Origin: an uncultured Eubacteriales bacterium
Lineage (GTDB): Bacteria > Bacillota > Clostridia > Oscillospirales > CAG-272
NCBI GenBank assembly: GCA_934474225.1
Contig: CAKSLU010000012.1
Location: 1-40,984, forward strand
Reading direction: 5' to 3'
Length of the DNA: 40,984 nucleotides
In this document: positions 1 through 8,128 of the stretch, in pieces
Layout: the number at the start of each line of letters is the position of its first letter
Position numbering within the stretch: position 1 is the stretch's first letter
Position numbers and translations under genes: made by a program
Notes under the pieces: generated by a model
Told to the model about the DNA's origin: nothing
Databases searched by the model: none
The model's input: only the letters and a program-made list of their open reading frames with translations

Positions 1-1038
1 AGCGGGTACGGCGAGCGCGCCGACATCACGGTCACCGGCAAGAAGAGCGACCTCATCTCCTATTCGCTCGAGGACATTGTGCCGAGCGTGGATGTCGGCG
101 GCATCACCACCCCCGGCAAGCATCAGCTTGCCATCTCGGTTACCACGCCGGACGGCTGCACGGTGGGCAGCATCAGCCCCACCTCGATTGAGGTGTACAT
201 CGACAAAATCGCCACCAAGACCCTGCCGGTCGTGGTCAACATCACAAAGGTGCAGCACGAGCAGTCGATTTCGCTCGGCGTGCCCACGCCGGATGTGACC
301 GCCGTCACCGTCAGCGGCCCCGCGTCGGTCATTGAGGCGGCGTCGCGCGCCGTGGTGGATCTGGAACTCGGCGAGCTGACCACCGGCGTCACCGCGCGCG
401 GCACGCTGCATGTCATCACCGAGGACGGGGCGACGGTGGACAATCCCTATCTCACCCTGTCGCAGACCTCGGTCGGCGTTACGGTGCCGGTCTACATCGA
501 GCGTGAAGTGCCGATCACCGTCGGGACGAAGTACGGGTATTTCAACGACGACAATGTGCGCATCACGGTCTCGCCGAAGAGCCTTAGTGTCCGCGCCGAC
601 CCCGCGCTGCTCGAAGGCGTTGAATCCTTTGAGATTGCGACCATCGACGAGAAGAAAATCAGCGGCAACGAGACGCAGATGGTTGCCATCACGCTGCCCG
701 AGGGCGTGGAAAACCTCAGCAGCGCGACGGCGGCGTCGATTACGATTACGCATAAGAATACGACCAAAAAGAGCCTCGTGGTCGGGGATATTTCGATCAA
801 GAACCCGAACGGGCTGAAGTACACCCTGCTCACCGAGAGCGTCAATGTGGTGCTGCGCACGCCCACCGACCTTGCGGACGCGCTGACCGATGCGGATGTG
901 CGCCTGTCGGCGGAGCTGAACTACAGCGGCATCACCGGCGTGGTGCAGGTGCCGGTCACGGTTACGGTGGCGGACGCCTACAAGAGTGAGGTCTATGAGC
1001 TTGGCGAATACGCCGTTTCGGTGATGATTGAAAAATGA
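1..1038 (+). CDS. cdaR: CdaR/YbbR-domain protein, 5' truncated by window edge
   Basis: The reading frame is open from base 1, so the gene starts upstream; 345 C-terminal residues are visible. The protein is a string of beta-rich YbbR-type repeats: stretches such as VSGPASVIEAASRAVVDLEL and a later copy around KSLSVRADPALLEGVES show the usual pattern of a V-x-GP/ADPALL turn followed by alternating hydrophobic strands. In Firmicutes such proteins (CdaR) are anchored outside the membrane by one N-terminal helix, which here would lie outside the window, and they modulate the diadenylate cyclase CdaA that makes c-di-AMP. cdaA would be expected just upstream. The stop codon overlaps the next start (ATGA at 1035-1038), so the two genes are translationally coupled. 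Family assignment is from visible repeat pattern; the partner CdaA is inferred. Confidence 0.75.
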   Translation, partial: SGYGERADITVTGKKSDLISYSLEDIVPSVDVGGITTPGKHQLAISVTTPDGCTVGSISPTSIEVYIDKIATKTLPVVVNITKVQHEQSISLGVPTPDVTAVTVSGPASVIEAASRAVVDLELGELTTGVTARGTLHVITEDGATVDNPYLTLSQTSVGVTVPVYIEREVPITVGTKYGYFNDDNVRITVSPKSLSVRADPALLEGVESFEIATIDEKKISGNETQMVAITLPEGVENLSSATAASITITHKNTTKKSLVVGDISIKNPNGLKYTLLTESVNVVLRTPTDLADALTDADVRLSAELNYSGITGVVQVPVTVTVADAYKSEVYELGEYAVSVMIEK

Positions 1039-2627
1039 CGAAGTATGTTCTCGGCGGCATTTCGGTGCCGCCCGGCACGGAGAAGGACGCGGTGCTTGCC
1101 GCGGCGGCAAAGAAGCTCCGCCGCGCGGGCATTCCCGCATCGGGGCTGGCGATTTTCCGCCGCAGTGTGGATGCGCGCCGACAAAGCGACATCCGCATTG
1201 TCTATGCCGTGCTGTTTGAAACCCCCGGCACGCTGAAAAAAGAAATCGTGCAGAAGCATGCGCTGCGTCCGGCTGCGGACGCGGCGCTTGCCGTTTCCTA
1301 CGGGACGGCGCCGCTCGGCGCGCGCCCCGTCGTCGTCGGGATGGGTCCCTGCGGCATGTTTGCGGCGCTGCTCCTCGCCGAGCACGGCTATCGCCCGCTG
1401 CTCCTTGAGCGCGGCGGCGATGTGGAGGACCGCGTGCGCACGGTGGAGGCGTTTTACGCGGGCGGCGCGCTCGACCCCGACTGCTCGGTGCAGTTCGGCG
1501 CGGGCGGCGCGGGCACCTTCTCGGACGGCAAGCTGGTCACCCGCATCGGGGACGCGCACTGCGCCTATGTGCTTGCCCGCTTTGCGGCGCTCGGCGCGCC
1601 CCGCGAGATTCTCACAAATGCAAAGCCGCATGTCGGCACCGATGTGCTGCGGCAGGTCGTGTCCAATATCGCAAAGGAGATTACCCGCCTCGGCGGCGAA
1701 ATTCTCTATCGCACCACCTTCCTCGGCTATGACGAGGCAAAAGGCGGCGTGCGCCGCATCCACACCACGCGCGGCGACTTTGAGACCTCGGCGCTCATCC
1801 TTGCCGTGGGGCACAGCGCCCGCGACACCTACGGGATGCTGCTCGACCGCGGCTGTGCCGTGGAGGCAAAGGACTTCTCGGTCGGCATGCGCATTGAGCA
1901 CAAAAAGGCGGACATCGACCGCGCGCTCTACGGCGCGCTTGCCGGTTCGCCGGATTTGCCTTACGCCGAGTACAATCTCTCGGCAAATACCAAGACGCGC
2001 GGCGTCTACACCTTTTGCATGTGCCCGGGCGGCGAAGTCGTTTCGGGCGCGTCCGAGCCGGGCGGCCTGTGCGTCAACGGCATGAGCCGTTACGCCCGCG
2101 ACGGCGAGAACTCCAACAGCGCCGTCTGTGTTTCGGTGTTCAAAAATGATTATGGCGCGACCCCTGCGGACGCGATTGCCTATCAGCGGTCGCTGGAGCG
2201 GGCGGCATTTCGTGCAGGCGGCGAAAACTACAATGCGCCGGTCTGCACCGTGAAAGATTTTCTCGAGCGGCGGCGCGCGACTACACTTGGGCGCGTCCGC
2301 CCCACCTATATGAACGGCAGGGTGACCCCTGCCGACCTGTCCGCCCTGTTTTCCGGGACGCTGTATGACGCGCTTGCGGGCGGGCTTCGTACCTTCGGGC
2401 AGAAGATTCGGGGCTTTGACGCGCCGGACGCGCTGCTCACGGGACTGGAAACGCGCACGAGCGCGCCGCTGCGCATTCTGCGCGGCGAGAACCTGACCAT
2501 GCTCGGCACGGAGGATATTTACCCCGGCGGAGAGGGCGCGGGTTATGCCGGCGGCATCACCTCCGCCGCCGTGGACGGCGTGAAAATTGCCCTTGCCATC
2601 ATGGCAAGGTTTGCACCCATGGCGTGA
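1035..2627 (+). CDS. FAD-dependent dehydrogenase, uncharacterised (COG2509-like)
   Basis: 530 residues, full length for this family. About 95 N-terminal residues form a small alpha/beta domain ahead of a dinucleotide-binding motif, VVVGMGPCGMFAALLLAEHG, with GMGPCG at residues 102-107, followed by the acidic/basic strand end LLLERGGDVEDR. A second flavin-contact signature, FGAGGAGTFSDGKLVTRI, follows at about residue 155, and the C-terminal part carries GEGAGYAGGITSAAVDGVKIA, the usual closing FAD-binding segment. The family is widespread in Clostridia, is predicted to be cytosolic and has no established substrate. It overlaps cdaR by four bases. Downstream is a repeat-filled gap, so it is probably the last gene of the cdaA-cdaR operon. 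The fold call is solid; the reaction is unknown. Confidence 0.85.
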   Translation: MTKYVLGGISVPPGTEKDAVLAAAAKKLRRAGIPASGLAIFRRSVDARRQSDIRIVYAVLFETPGTLKKEIVQKHALRPAADAALAVSYGTAPLGARPVVVGMGPCGMFAALLLAEHGYRPLLLERGGDVEDRVRTVEAFYAGGALDPDCSVQFGAGGAGTFSDGKLVTRIGDAHCAYVLARFAALGAPREILTNAKPHVGTDVLRQVVSNIAKEITRLGGEILYRTTFLGYDEAKGGVRRIHTTRGDFETSALILAVGHSARDTYGMLLDRGCAVEAKDFSVGMRIEHKKADIDRALYGALAGSPDLPYAEYNLSANTKTRGVYTFCMCPGGEVVSGASEPGGLCVNGMSRYARDGENSNSAVCVSVFKNDYGATPADAIAYQRSLERAAFRAGGENYNAPVCTVKDFLERRRATTLGRVRPTYMNGRVTPADLSALFSGTLYDALAGGLRTFGQKIRGFDAPDALLTGLETRTSAPLRILRGENLTMLGTEDIYPGGEGAGYAGGITSAAVDGVKIALAIMARFAPMA

Positions 2628-2662
2628 GGAAGAAATTCTGCGCATTGCACGCAATTTACACC

Positions 2663-2727
2663 GTAGGGGCGACCATCGGTCGCCCGCCTGCAGGGGGCAA
2701 AAACGGGCGACCAATGGTCGCCCCTAC
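2663..2727. repeat. Inverted GTAGGGGCGACC repeat pair (family R3)
   Basis: The unit begins GTAGGGGCGACC and ends GGTCGCCCCTAC, so the two half-units, each about 25 bases, form a long hairpin with a short A-rich loop. Each half is itself a GCGACCA/TGGTCGC dyad. The same paired element recurs at 14160-14224 and 32283-32359 and as a half-unit at 18741-18766. It lies between the FAD dehydrogenase and recJ. Confidence 0.85.
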
Positions 2728-2755
2728 AGAAAGGCAATGTACAGCGCACACACCT

Positions 2756-2780
2756 GTAGGGCGGGGGCTTGCTCCCGCCG
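2756..2780 (+). repeat. GTAGGGCGGGGGCTTGCTCC repeat (family R4)
   Basis: A 24-25 base element whose GGCGGG and CCCGCC ends pair around a CTTG core. Near-identical copies lie at 5268-5291 (opposite strand), 14251-14274 and 29939-29963. With the R3 copy just upstream it fills most of the 205-base gap before recJ; no clear promoter could be assigned in that gap. Confidence 0.8.
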
Positions 2781-2832
2781 CCTTTCCCCCCTTAACTTTG
2801 TTTATTATTGAAAAATTGGAGATAGACAGCAA

Positions 2833-4971
2833 ATGCAAAAGAAATGGAATATCAAAGGCAGCCGCGGTGAGGCAGCCGAGCGCCTGGCAAAAGAACTCGG
2901 CGTCGGCTCCGTCACGGCGGGGCTGCTCGCCGACCGCGTGGGCGCGGACAGCGCCGCCTGCCGCCGCTTTCTCGGCATGGAGGAGGAGATGCTGCATTCC
3001 CCCATGCTGCTCTGCGACATGGAGAAGGCGGTTGCCCGCATCGACGCGGCGCTTGCCGCCGGAGAGCGCATCGTCATCTACGGCGACTACGATGTGGACG
3101 GCGTCACCTCGGTCAGCATCCTCTACCTGTATCTGAAGGCGCTCGGCGCGGATGTCGGCTACTATATCCCCAACCGCATGGGCGAGGGCTACGGCATGAG
3201 CGAGGGCTCGGTCGATAAACTCATCGACGAGGGCGCACGCCTGATCGTCACGGTGGACACCGGCATCACCTCGTCCGCCGAAATCGAGCACGCACACGCG
3301 CGCGGCGTGGATGTGGTCGTCACCGACCACCACGAGTGCCACGGCAAACTGCCGGACGCCGCCGCCGTCGTCAACCCGCGCCGCCCCGACTGCACCTATC
3401 CGTTCAAGGAGCTGGCAGGCGTCGGCGTCGTCTTCAAGCTGCTCTGCGCCTTTGAAACCAAGCGCGCGGGCATTCCCGAGCAGGAGGCGGTGCGCCGCAT
3501 CTGCGCGGACTATGCAGACCTGGTCGCCATCGGCACCATCGCGGATGTCATGCCGATTCGGGACGAGAACCGCCTGATCGTCGCCTTCGGTCTGCGCCGC
3601 ATCGAGCATTCGCAGCGGGTTGGGCTTTGTGCCCTGATCGACGCCGTGGGCAGACGCCCGGACGGCAGCCGCAGTCCGCGCGCACAGCGCATCACTTCGA
3701 GCTTCATCGGCTACACGCTCGCGCCCCGCATCAACGCGGCGGGACGCATCAGCTCCGCCGGACTTGCGGTCGAGCTGTTCCTCACCGATTCGCGCGAAAA
3801 GGCGGACGCCCTGGCGAAGCGCCTCTGTGACATCAACCGCGAGCGGCAGACCGAGGAAAACCGCATCGCCACCGAGGCATACGCCGAAATCGACGCGACG
3901 CACGATTTTGCAAACGACCCGGTCATTGTGCTCGCCGCCGACAACTGGCATCACGGCGTCATCGGCATCGTCGCCTCCCGCATCACCGAGAAATACGGTC
4001 TGCCCTCCATCCTCATTTCGTTTGACGGCGCGCAGAGCGACGGCGATTTGGATGTGGGCAAGGGCAGCGGCAGAAGCGTCAAGGGGCTGAACCTCGTGGA
4101 CGCGCTGGTCTATTGCGACGACCTGCTTGAAAAATACGGCGGGCATGAACTGGCGGCGGGACTCTCGGTGCGCCGCGAGAACATCGACGCCTTTCGCAAA
4201 AAAATCAACGAATACGCACGCGCCAACTTCAAGGCGGAGGATCGCACGCCCTCTATCGACGCGGATTTTGAAATCGACCCCGCCGAGGTCACGCTGGAAA
4301 ACGCGGAGGAGATCCGCCTGCTGGAGCCGTTCGGCGTGTCCAACCCGGTGCCGTCCTTCGTGCTGCGCGGCGTGACGGTTGCCGATGTGCAGCCCATCAG
4401 CTTCGGCAAGCATACAAAGCTGCTGCTCGAACGCCCGGGTGGGTCGCCGCTCACCGCCATGTACTTTTCGCATTCGCCGAAAGAGGCGGATGTGTACCCC
4501 GGGGACAGCATCGACATTTTGGCGGGGCTTGACATCAACGAGTTCGGCGGCAAGCGCACGGCGCAGCTCATTCTGCGCGACCTGCGCCTGACGGCGGACG
4601 CAGCGGCGGCAGCCGAGGCAAACGCCGCCCGTTATGCCGCCCTGCGCGCGGGCGAACCCGCGCCCGGCGCGGACATTGTGCCGAGCCGCGAGGATTTCGG
4701 TGCGGTGTACAACTTCATCCGCAGGCAGGTGCGCTTCGGCGAGGACAGCTTCACCGTGCGCGAGATGCTGATGCGGGATGAACATGTCGGCGCCGTCGGC
4801 TATATCAAGCTGCGGTTTATCATTGATGTGCTCTATGAGCTGAACATCGTCGGCGTGGAGAGTCTCGGCGGCGAAACCTACCGCTTCCGCGTCAGCTATC
4901 AGCCAAAGCGCGCCGACCTCGATAAGTCCGCCATCCTGCGCCGCCTCCGCGCGCAGACCCGCGCGGAGTGA
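2833..4971 (+). CDS. recJ: Single-stranded-DNA-specific exonuclease RecJ
   Basis: 712 residues. RecJ is a 5'-to-3' single-strand DNA exonuclease of recombination and repair that uses two divalent metals. The DHH phosphoesterase motifs are visible in order: GDYDVDG at about residues 84-90, VDTGI at about 141, and TDHHECHG with the DHH triad at 165-167. The DHHA1 substrate-binding domain carries GGHELAAGLS near residue 436, and an OB-fold region follows (IDILAGLDINEFGGKRTAQL). A C-terminal extension of roughly 130 residues beyond the OB fold (from about 580) carries a DUF-like winged region, as in Firmicutes homologues. GGAGA about ten bases before the ATG supports the start. In many Firmicutes apt and rel follow directly; here a block of repeats does instead. 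Confidence 0.95.
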   Translation: MQKKWNIKGSRGEAAERLAKELGVGSVTAGLLADRVGADSAACRRFLGMEEEMLHSPMLLCDMEKAVARIDAALAAGERIVIYGDYDVDGVTSVSILYLYLKALGADVGYYIPNRMGEGYGMSEGSVDKLIDEGARLIVTVDTGITSSAEIEHAHARGVDVVVTDHHECHGKLPDAAAVVNPRRPDCTYPFKELAGVGVVFKLLCAFETKRAGIPEQEAVRRICADYADLVAIGTIADVMPIRDENRLIVAFGLRRIEHSQRVGLCALIDAVGRRPDGSRSPRAQRITSSFIGYTLAPRINAAGRISSAGLAVELFLTDSREKADALAKRLCDINRERQTEENRIATEAYAEIDATHDFANDPVIVLAADNWHHGVIGIVASRITEKYGLPSILISFDGAQSDGDLDVGKGSGRSVKGLNLVDALVYCDDLLEKYGGHELAAGLSVRRENIDAFRKKINEYARANFKAEDRTPSIDADFEIDPAEVTLENAEEIRLLEPFGVSNPVPSFVLRGVTVADVQPISFGKHTKLLLERPGGSPLTAMYFSHSPKEADVYPGDSIDILAGLDINEFGGKRTAQLILRDLRLTADAAAAAEANAARYAALRAGEPAPGADIVPSREDFGAVYNFIRRQVRFGEDSFTVREMLMRDEHVGAVGYIKLRFIIDVLYELNIVGVESLGGETYRFRVSYQPKRADLDKSAILRRLRAQTRAE

Positions 4972-5010
4972 GGGGTTTTCCACGATTGGAAAAAGCATCA
5001 CGCAAAGCAA

Positions 5011-5246
5011 GGCTCCCCTGTGCAAGGGGTGAGCTGTACGAGACGCGATGCGTCTCGCGGAGTTTTTCTTCGTCGGCTAAACACCGACGATTTCGCGAGC
5101 GAAACCGAAAAACATCCTGGCGGCGGCTGAGGGGTTGTTCCGCTGCCATGTAACAATCCCTCCGTCGGCGATGATGTTTCCCGCAAGGGAAACTCATTAG
5201 GAACGCATCGCGTTCCGGGACACACTCCCTTTGCACAAGGGAGGCG
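5011..5246 (+). repeat. Large mosaic intergenic element, copy A (family R1)
   Basis: The element runs from GGCTCCCCTGTGCAAGGGG to CACAAGGGAGGCG. It contains an internal dyad GAGACGC/GCGTCTC, a CGTCGG/CCGACG dyad, a TGAGGGGTTGTT block and a CAATCCCTCCGTCG block. The same order is seen in reverse at 10559-10771, forward at 18534-18720, and in a short reverse form at 25579-25689. Copy A alone carries an extra insert at 5173-5226 (GATGTTTCCCG ... CACACT) that belongs to another element seen at 24144-24197, so it is a nested mosaic. No protein is encoded. Confidence 0.85.
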
Positions 5247-5267
5247 AGGATAGATTGCGTACGAATG

Positions 5268-5291
5268 CGGCGGGAGCAAGCCCCCGCCCTA
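5268..5291 (-). repeat. Family R4 repeat, inverted copy
   Basis: This is the reverse complement of the GTAGGGCGGGGGCTTGCTCC element, 20 bases downstream of mosaic copy A. Confidence 0.8.
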
Positions 5292-5319
5292 CAGTGTGTA
5301 CACATCTTCTGCTATCCTT

Positions 5320-5347
5320 GTAGGGACCGGCGTCCCCGACGGTCCGC
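5320..5347 (+). repeat. GTAGGGACCGGCGTCC repeat (family R5)
   Basis: A 28-base element with GGACCG/CGGTCC ends and a GGCGTCC core. Other copies lie at 14335-14362, 18792-18861 (two copies facing each other) and 21014-21042. Together with R1 and R4 copies it fills the gap 4972-5464 between recJ and rel; I see no gene there. Confidence 0.8.
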
Positions 5348-5464
5348 ATTCGCAAAAGTGCGGCATTTGGCAGATGAAGAAAAAAGCCGCGAGGCGCATC
5401 GCGTTTTATTACTTTCTCCCACGGCTCACGGTGAGCCGCATCCCCTATGAAAGGAAATTCCCGT

Positions 5465-7675
5465 ATGGACAACGGTATGGACAGCGTATTGCAGTCCTTT
5501 TGGAACGCAATCGACAACAGCGGCAGAAATTACAACCGCGAGAAAATCGAAGCCGCCTACGAATATGCAAACGAGCTGCACAAGGGGCAGAAACGCCAGA
5601 GCGGCGAACCCTATATCTCGCACCCGGTTGCCGTCGCCGAAATCGTGGCGGGCCTCGGGCTTGACACCGACTCGATTTGCGCCGCCCTGCTGCACGACAC
5701 GGTGGAGGACTGCGCCGACAAGACCAGCCTTGCCGTCATCACGGAGAAATTCGGGCAGAGCGTCGCCATGCTGGTGGACGGGCTGACGAAGATCAAGCTG
5801 ATCAATGTCGAGGACAAGGAAGAGGCGAACATCGAGAACATCCGCAAGATGCTGCTCGCCATGTCGAAGGACATCCGCGTCATCTTCGTCAAGCTCTGCG
5901 ACCGCCTGCACAACATGCGCACCCTCGCGGCGAAGAAGGAAGACCGCCGCCGCGCCATCGCGCTGGAAACCATGTATATCTACGCGCCGCTGGCACACCG
6001 TCTCGGTATCAACGCCATCAAGCAGGAGCTGGAAAACCTCAGCCTGTCCTACCTCGACCCCATCGGCTACAACGAGGTCAAGTGCCGCATCGAGGAGCGC
6101 TACGGGCAGTCGCGCGACCTCCTCGACGAGGCCAAGGCGAGCATCGACAAACGCCTGCGTGAAAACGGCATTCACTTTGAACTCACCGGGCGCATCAAGT
6201 CGATCTATTCGCTCTACAACAAGATGTACAACCACAACAAGAGCTTCGACCAGATCTACGACTTCTACGCGCTGCGCATCATCGTGGACACCGAGCTTGA
6301 GTGTTACACCGCGCTCGGCATCATCCACGAGATGTTCCGCTCGATTCCGGGGCGCTTCAAGGACTACATCTCCAACCCGAAGCCGAACATGTACCGCTCG
6401 CTGCACACCAGTGTCATGAGCAGCAGCGGCATCCCGTTTGAGGTGCAGATCCGCACCTTTGAGATGCACCGCGTTGCCGAATTCGGTATCGCCGCGCACT
6501 GGAAGTACAAGTCGGGCGAGACCTCAAGCGAGAGCATCGACTCAAAGCTGCAGTGGGTCTCCCGCCTCTTTGAGATTGAGGATGACACGCAGGACCCCGA
6601 CGAGTTCATGGATGCGTTCAAAATCGACATCTTTCGCGACGAGGTCTTTGTCTTCACGCCGAAGGGCGATGTCATCGTCCTGCCGCAGGGCGCGACGATG
6701 ATTGACTTTGCCTATGCGATTCACTCGGGCGTCGGCAACAAGATGGTCGGCGCCAAGGTCAACGGCATGATTGTGCCGATTGACCGCGAACCGCAGACCG
6801 GCGACATCATCGAGGTGCTGACCTCGTCGGCATCCAAGGGACCGAGCCGCGACTGGCTGAATATTGTCAAGACCGGCGACGCGAAGAACAAGATTCGCCA
6901 ATGGTTCAAGAAGGAGAAGCGCACCGAGAATATCGCGCTCGGGCGCGCCGAGGTCGAGCGCGAACTGCATCGCGTCGGCAGACCGTATACCGAGGCACAG
7001 CGCGACGAGATCGCCGCCAATGTGGCGCGCCGTGTCGGCATGCAGGACACCGACGACCTCTACAATATGCTCGGCTACGGCGGCATGCCCATCTCCAAGA
7101 TTGCCATGCGCCTGCGCGACGAGTTTGACCGCGTGGTCAAGGAGCCGCAGCCCGAGCTGACGACCGACATGGTCAAGCTGGCAACGCCCCGCCGCCTGAA
7201 GGCGACCGGCGGCGTCATTGTGGACGGCGAGGAGGGCTGCGTGACGAAATTCGCCCGCTGCTGCAACCCGCTGCCCGGCGACCCGATTATCGGCTTTATC
7301 ACGCGCGGCTACGGCGTGTCGATTCACAAAATCGACTGCCCCAATGTGCTGTCCGGGCAGGCCAACCCCGAGCAGCGCGACCGCTTTATCACCGCACACT
7401 GGGAGTACGGCGCGGCGGAGAGCACCGCCGATGTGTACGAGGCGCTCATCACCGTCCTTGCCGAAAACAGCATCACGCTGCTTGCCGACATCACCTCGGC
7501 GCTGGCGGACATGAAGGTCTCGCTGCTCCAGATCAACACCCAAAAGAAAGGAAACGACACGATGCTGGTCAACCTGACCGTCGGCTGCAAGAACATCGGA
7601 CATTATGATTCCATCGTCTCGCGCCTGCGCAATATCCGCAGCGTCCTGTCTGTCACACGGGGATTCGGAAAATGA
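5465..7675 (+). CDS. rel: Bifunctional (p)ppGpp synthetase/hydrolase (Rel/RSH)
   Basis: 736 residues from the ATG at 5465, which sits nine bases after GAAAGGA; an in-frame ATG at 5447 lacks a ribosome site. The enzyme makes (p)ppGpp from ATP and GTP/GDP and degrades it, setting the stringent response. The HD hydrolase domain has the metal-binding HDTVED at residues 77-82, so hydrolysis should be active. The synthetase domain has GRFKDYISNPKPNMYRSLHT near residue 296; RFKD rather than EXDD is the signature of bifunctional enzymes. A TGS domain (about 392-455), an RIS/CC segment with FARCCNPLPGD (about 597) and a C-terminal ACT domain complete the long RSH layout. It overlaps dtd by four bases (ATGA), a conserved Firmicutes pairing. 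Confidence 0.96.
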   Translation: MDNGMDSVLQSFWNAIDNSGRNYNREKIEAAYEYANELHKGQKRQSGEPYISHPVAVAEIVAGLGLDTDSICAALLHDTVEDCADKTSLAVITEKFGQSVAMLVDGLTKIKLINVEDKEEANIENIRKMLLAMSKDIRVIFVKLCDRLHNMRTLAAKKEDRRRAIALETMYIYAPLAHRLGINAIKQELENLSLSYLDPIGYNEVKCRIEERYGQSRDLLDEAKASIDKRLRENGIHFELTGRIKSIYSLYNKMYNHNKSFDQIYDFYALRIIVDTELECYTALGIIHEMFRSIPGRFKDYISNPKPNMYRSLHTSVMSSSGIPFEVQIRTFEMHRVAEFGIAAHWKYKSGETSSESIDSKLQWVSRLFEIEDDTQDPDEFMDAFKIDIFRDEVFVFTPKGDVIVLPQGATMIDFAYAIHSGVGNKMVGAKVNGMIVPIDREPQTGDIIEVLTSSASKGPSRDWLNIVKTGDAKNKIRQWFKKEKRTENIALGRAEVERELHRVGRPYTEAQRDEIAANVARRVGMQDTDDLYNMLGYGGMPISKIAMRLRDEFDRVVKEPQPELTTDMVKLATPRRLKATGGVIVDGEEGCVTKFARCCNPLPGDPIIGFITRGYGVSIHKIDCPNVLSGQANPEQRDRFITAHWEYGAAESTADVYEALITVLAENSITLLADITSALADMKVSLLQINTQKKGNDTMLVNLTVGCKNIGHYDSIVSRLRNIRSVLSVTRGFGK

Positions 7676-8124
7676 AGGTTGTCATTCAGCGCGTCATGGG
7701 CGCATCGGTCACGGCAGACGGCGTGCCCGCGGGCAAGTGCGGGCACGGGCTTTTGCTGCTCGTCGGCGTCGTCCCGGAGGATACCGCGCGCGATGCGGAC
7801 ATTCTCGCCGCCAAAATTGCAAAGATGCGCATTTTCACCGACGATGCGGATAAAATGAATCTGTCGGTGCTCGATATCGGCGGCAGCGTGCTTGCCGTGT
7901 CCAATTTCACGCTCGCGGCGGACATATCGCACGGCAACCGCCCGTCTTTCACAAGCGCGGCGAAGCCCGATGCGGCAAACCCGCTCTACGAGCACTTCTG
8001 CGATGCCCTGCGCGCTTTGGGCGTGCCGGTGGAGACCGGCGTCTTCGGCGCGGACATGCAGATTGAAACGGTCTGCGACGGCCCTGTGACCATTCTCGCG
8101 GACTCCGCGATGTGGAAAGCGTGA
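7672..8124 (+). CDS. dtd: D-aminoacyl-tRNA deacylase
   Basis: 150 residues, the usual family length. DTD removes D-amino acids (and glycine from tRNA-Ala) from mischarged tRNA in the cytosol. The two active-site signatures are present: SNFTLAADISHGNRPSF near residue 79 (family S-Q-F-T-L-x-A-D, here N for Q) and the Gly-cisPro region CDGPVTILADS near the C-terminus, preceded by GVFGADMQIE. The start overlaps the stop of rel, and the next gene begins four bases after its stop, so the three are one transcription unit. The Q-to-N change in the SQFTL motif is a small oddity that some clostridial homologues may share; I could not check this. Confidence 0.95.
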   Translation: MKVVIQRVMGASVTADGVPAGKCGHGLLLLVGVVPEDTARDADILAAKIAKMRIFTDDADKMNLSVLDIGGSVLAVSNFTLAADISHGNRPSFTSAAKPDAANPLYEHFCDALRALGVPVETGVFGADMQIETVCDGPVTILADSAMWKA

Positions 8125-8128
8125 GCCG

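Noticed and set aside
2656..5025. Very long minus-strand open frame opposite recJ (and similar ones opposite the FAD dehydrogenase, rel, pnp and ftsK)
   Set aside because: They mirror the high-GC codon pattern of clear plus-strand genes, have no family features, no ribosome site and no promoter, and are extreme in Arg/Ala/His content.
5011..5246. Insertion sequence with transposase
   Set aside because: No open frame with transposase features exists in any copy; at most they are non-autonomous elements.
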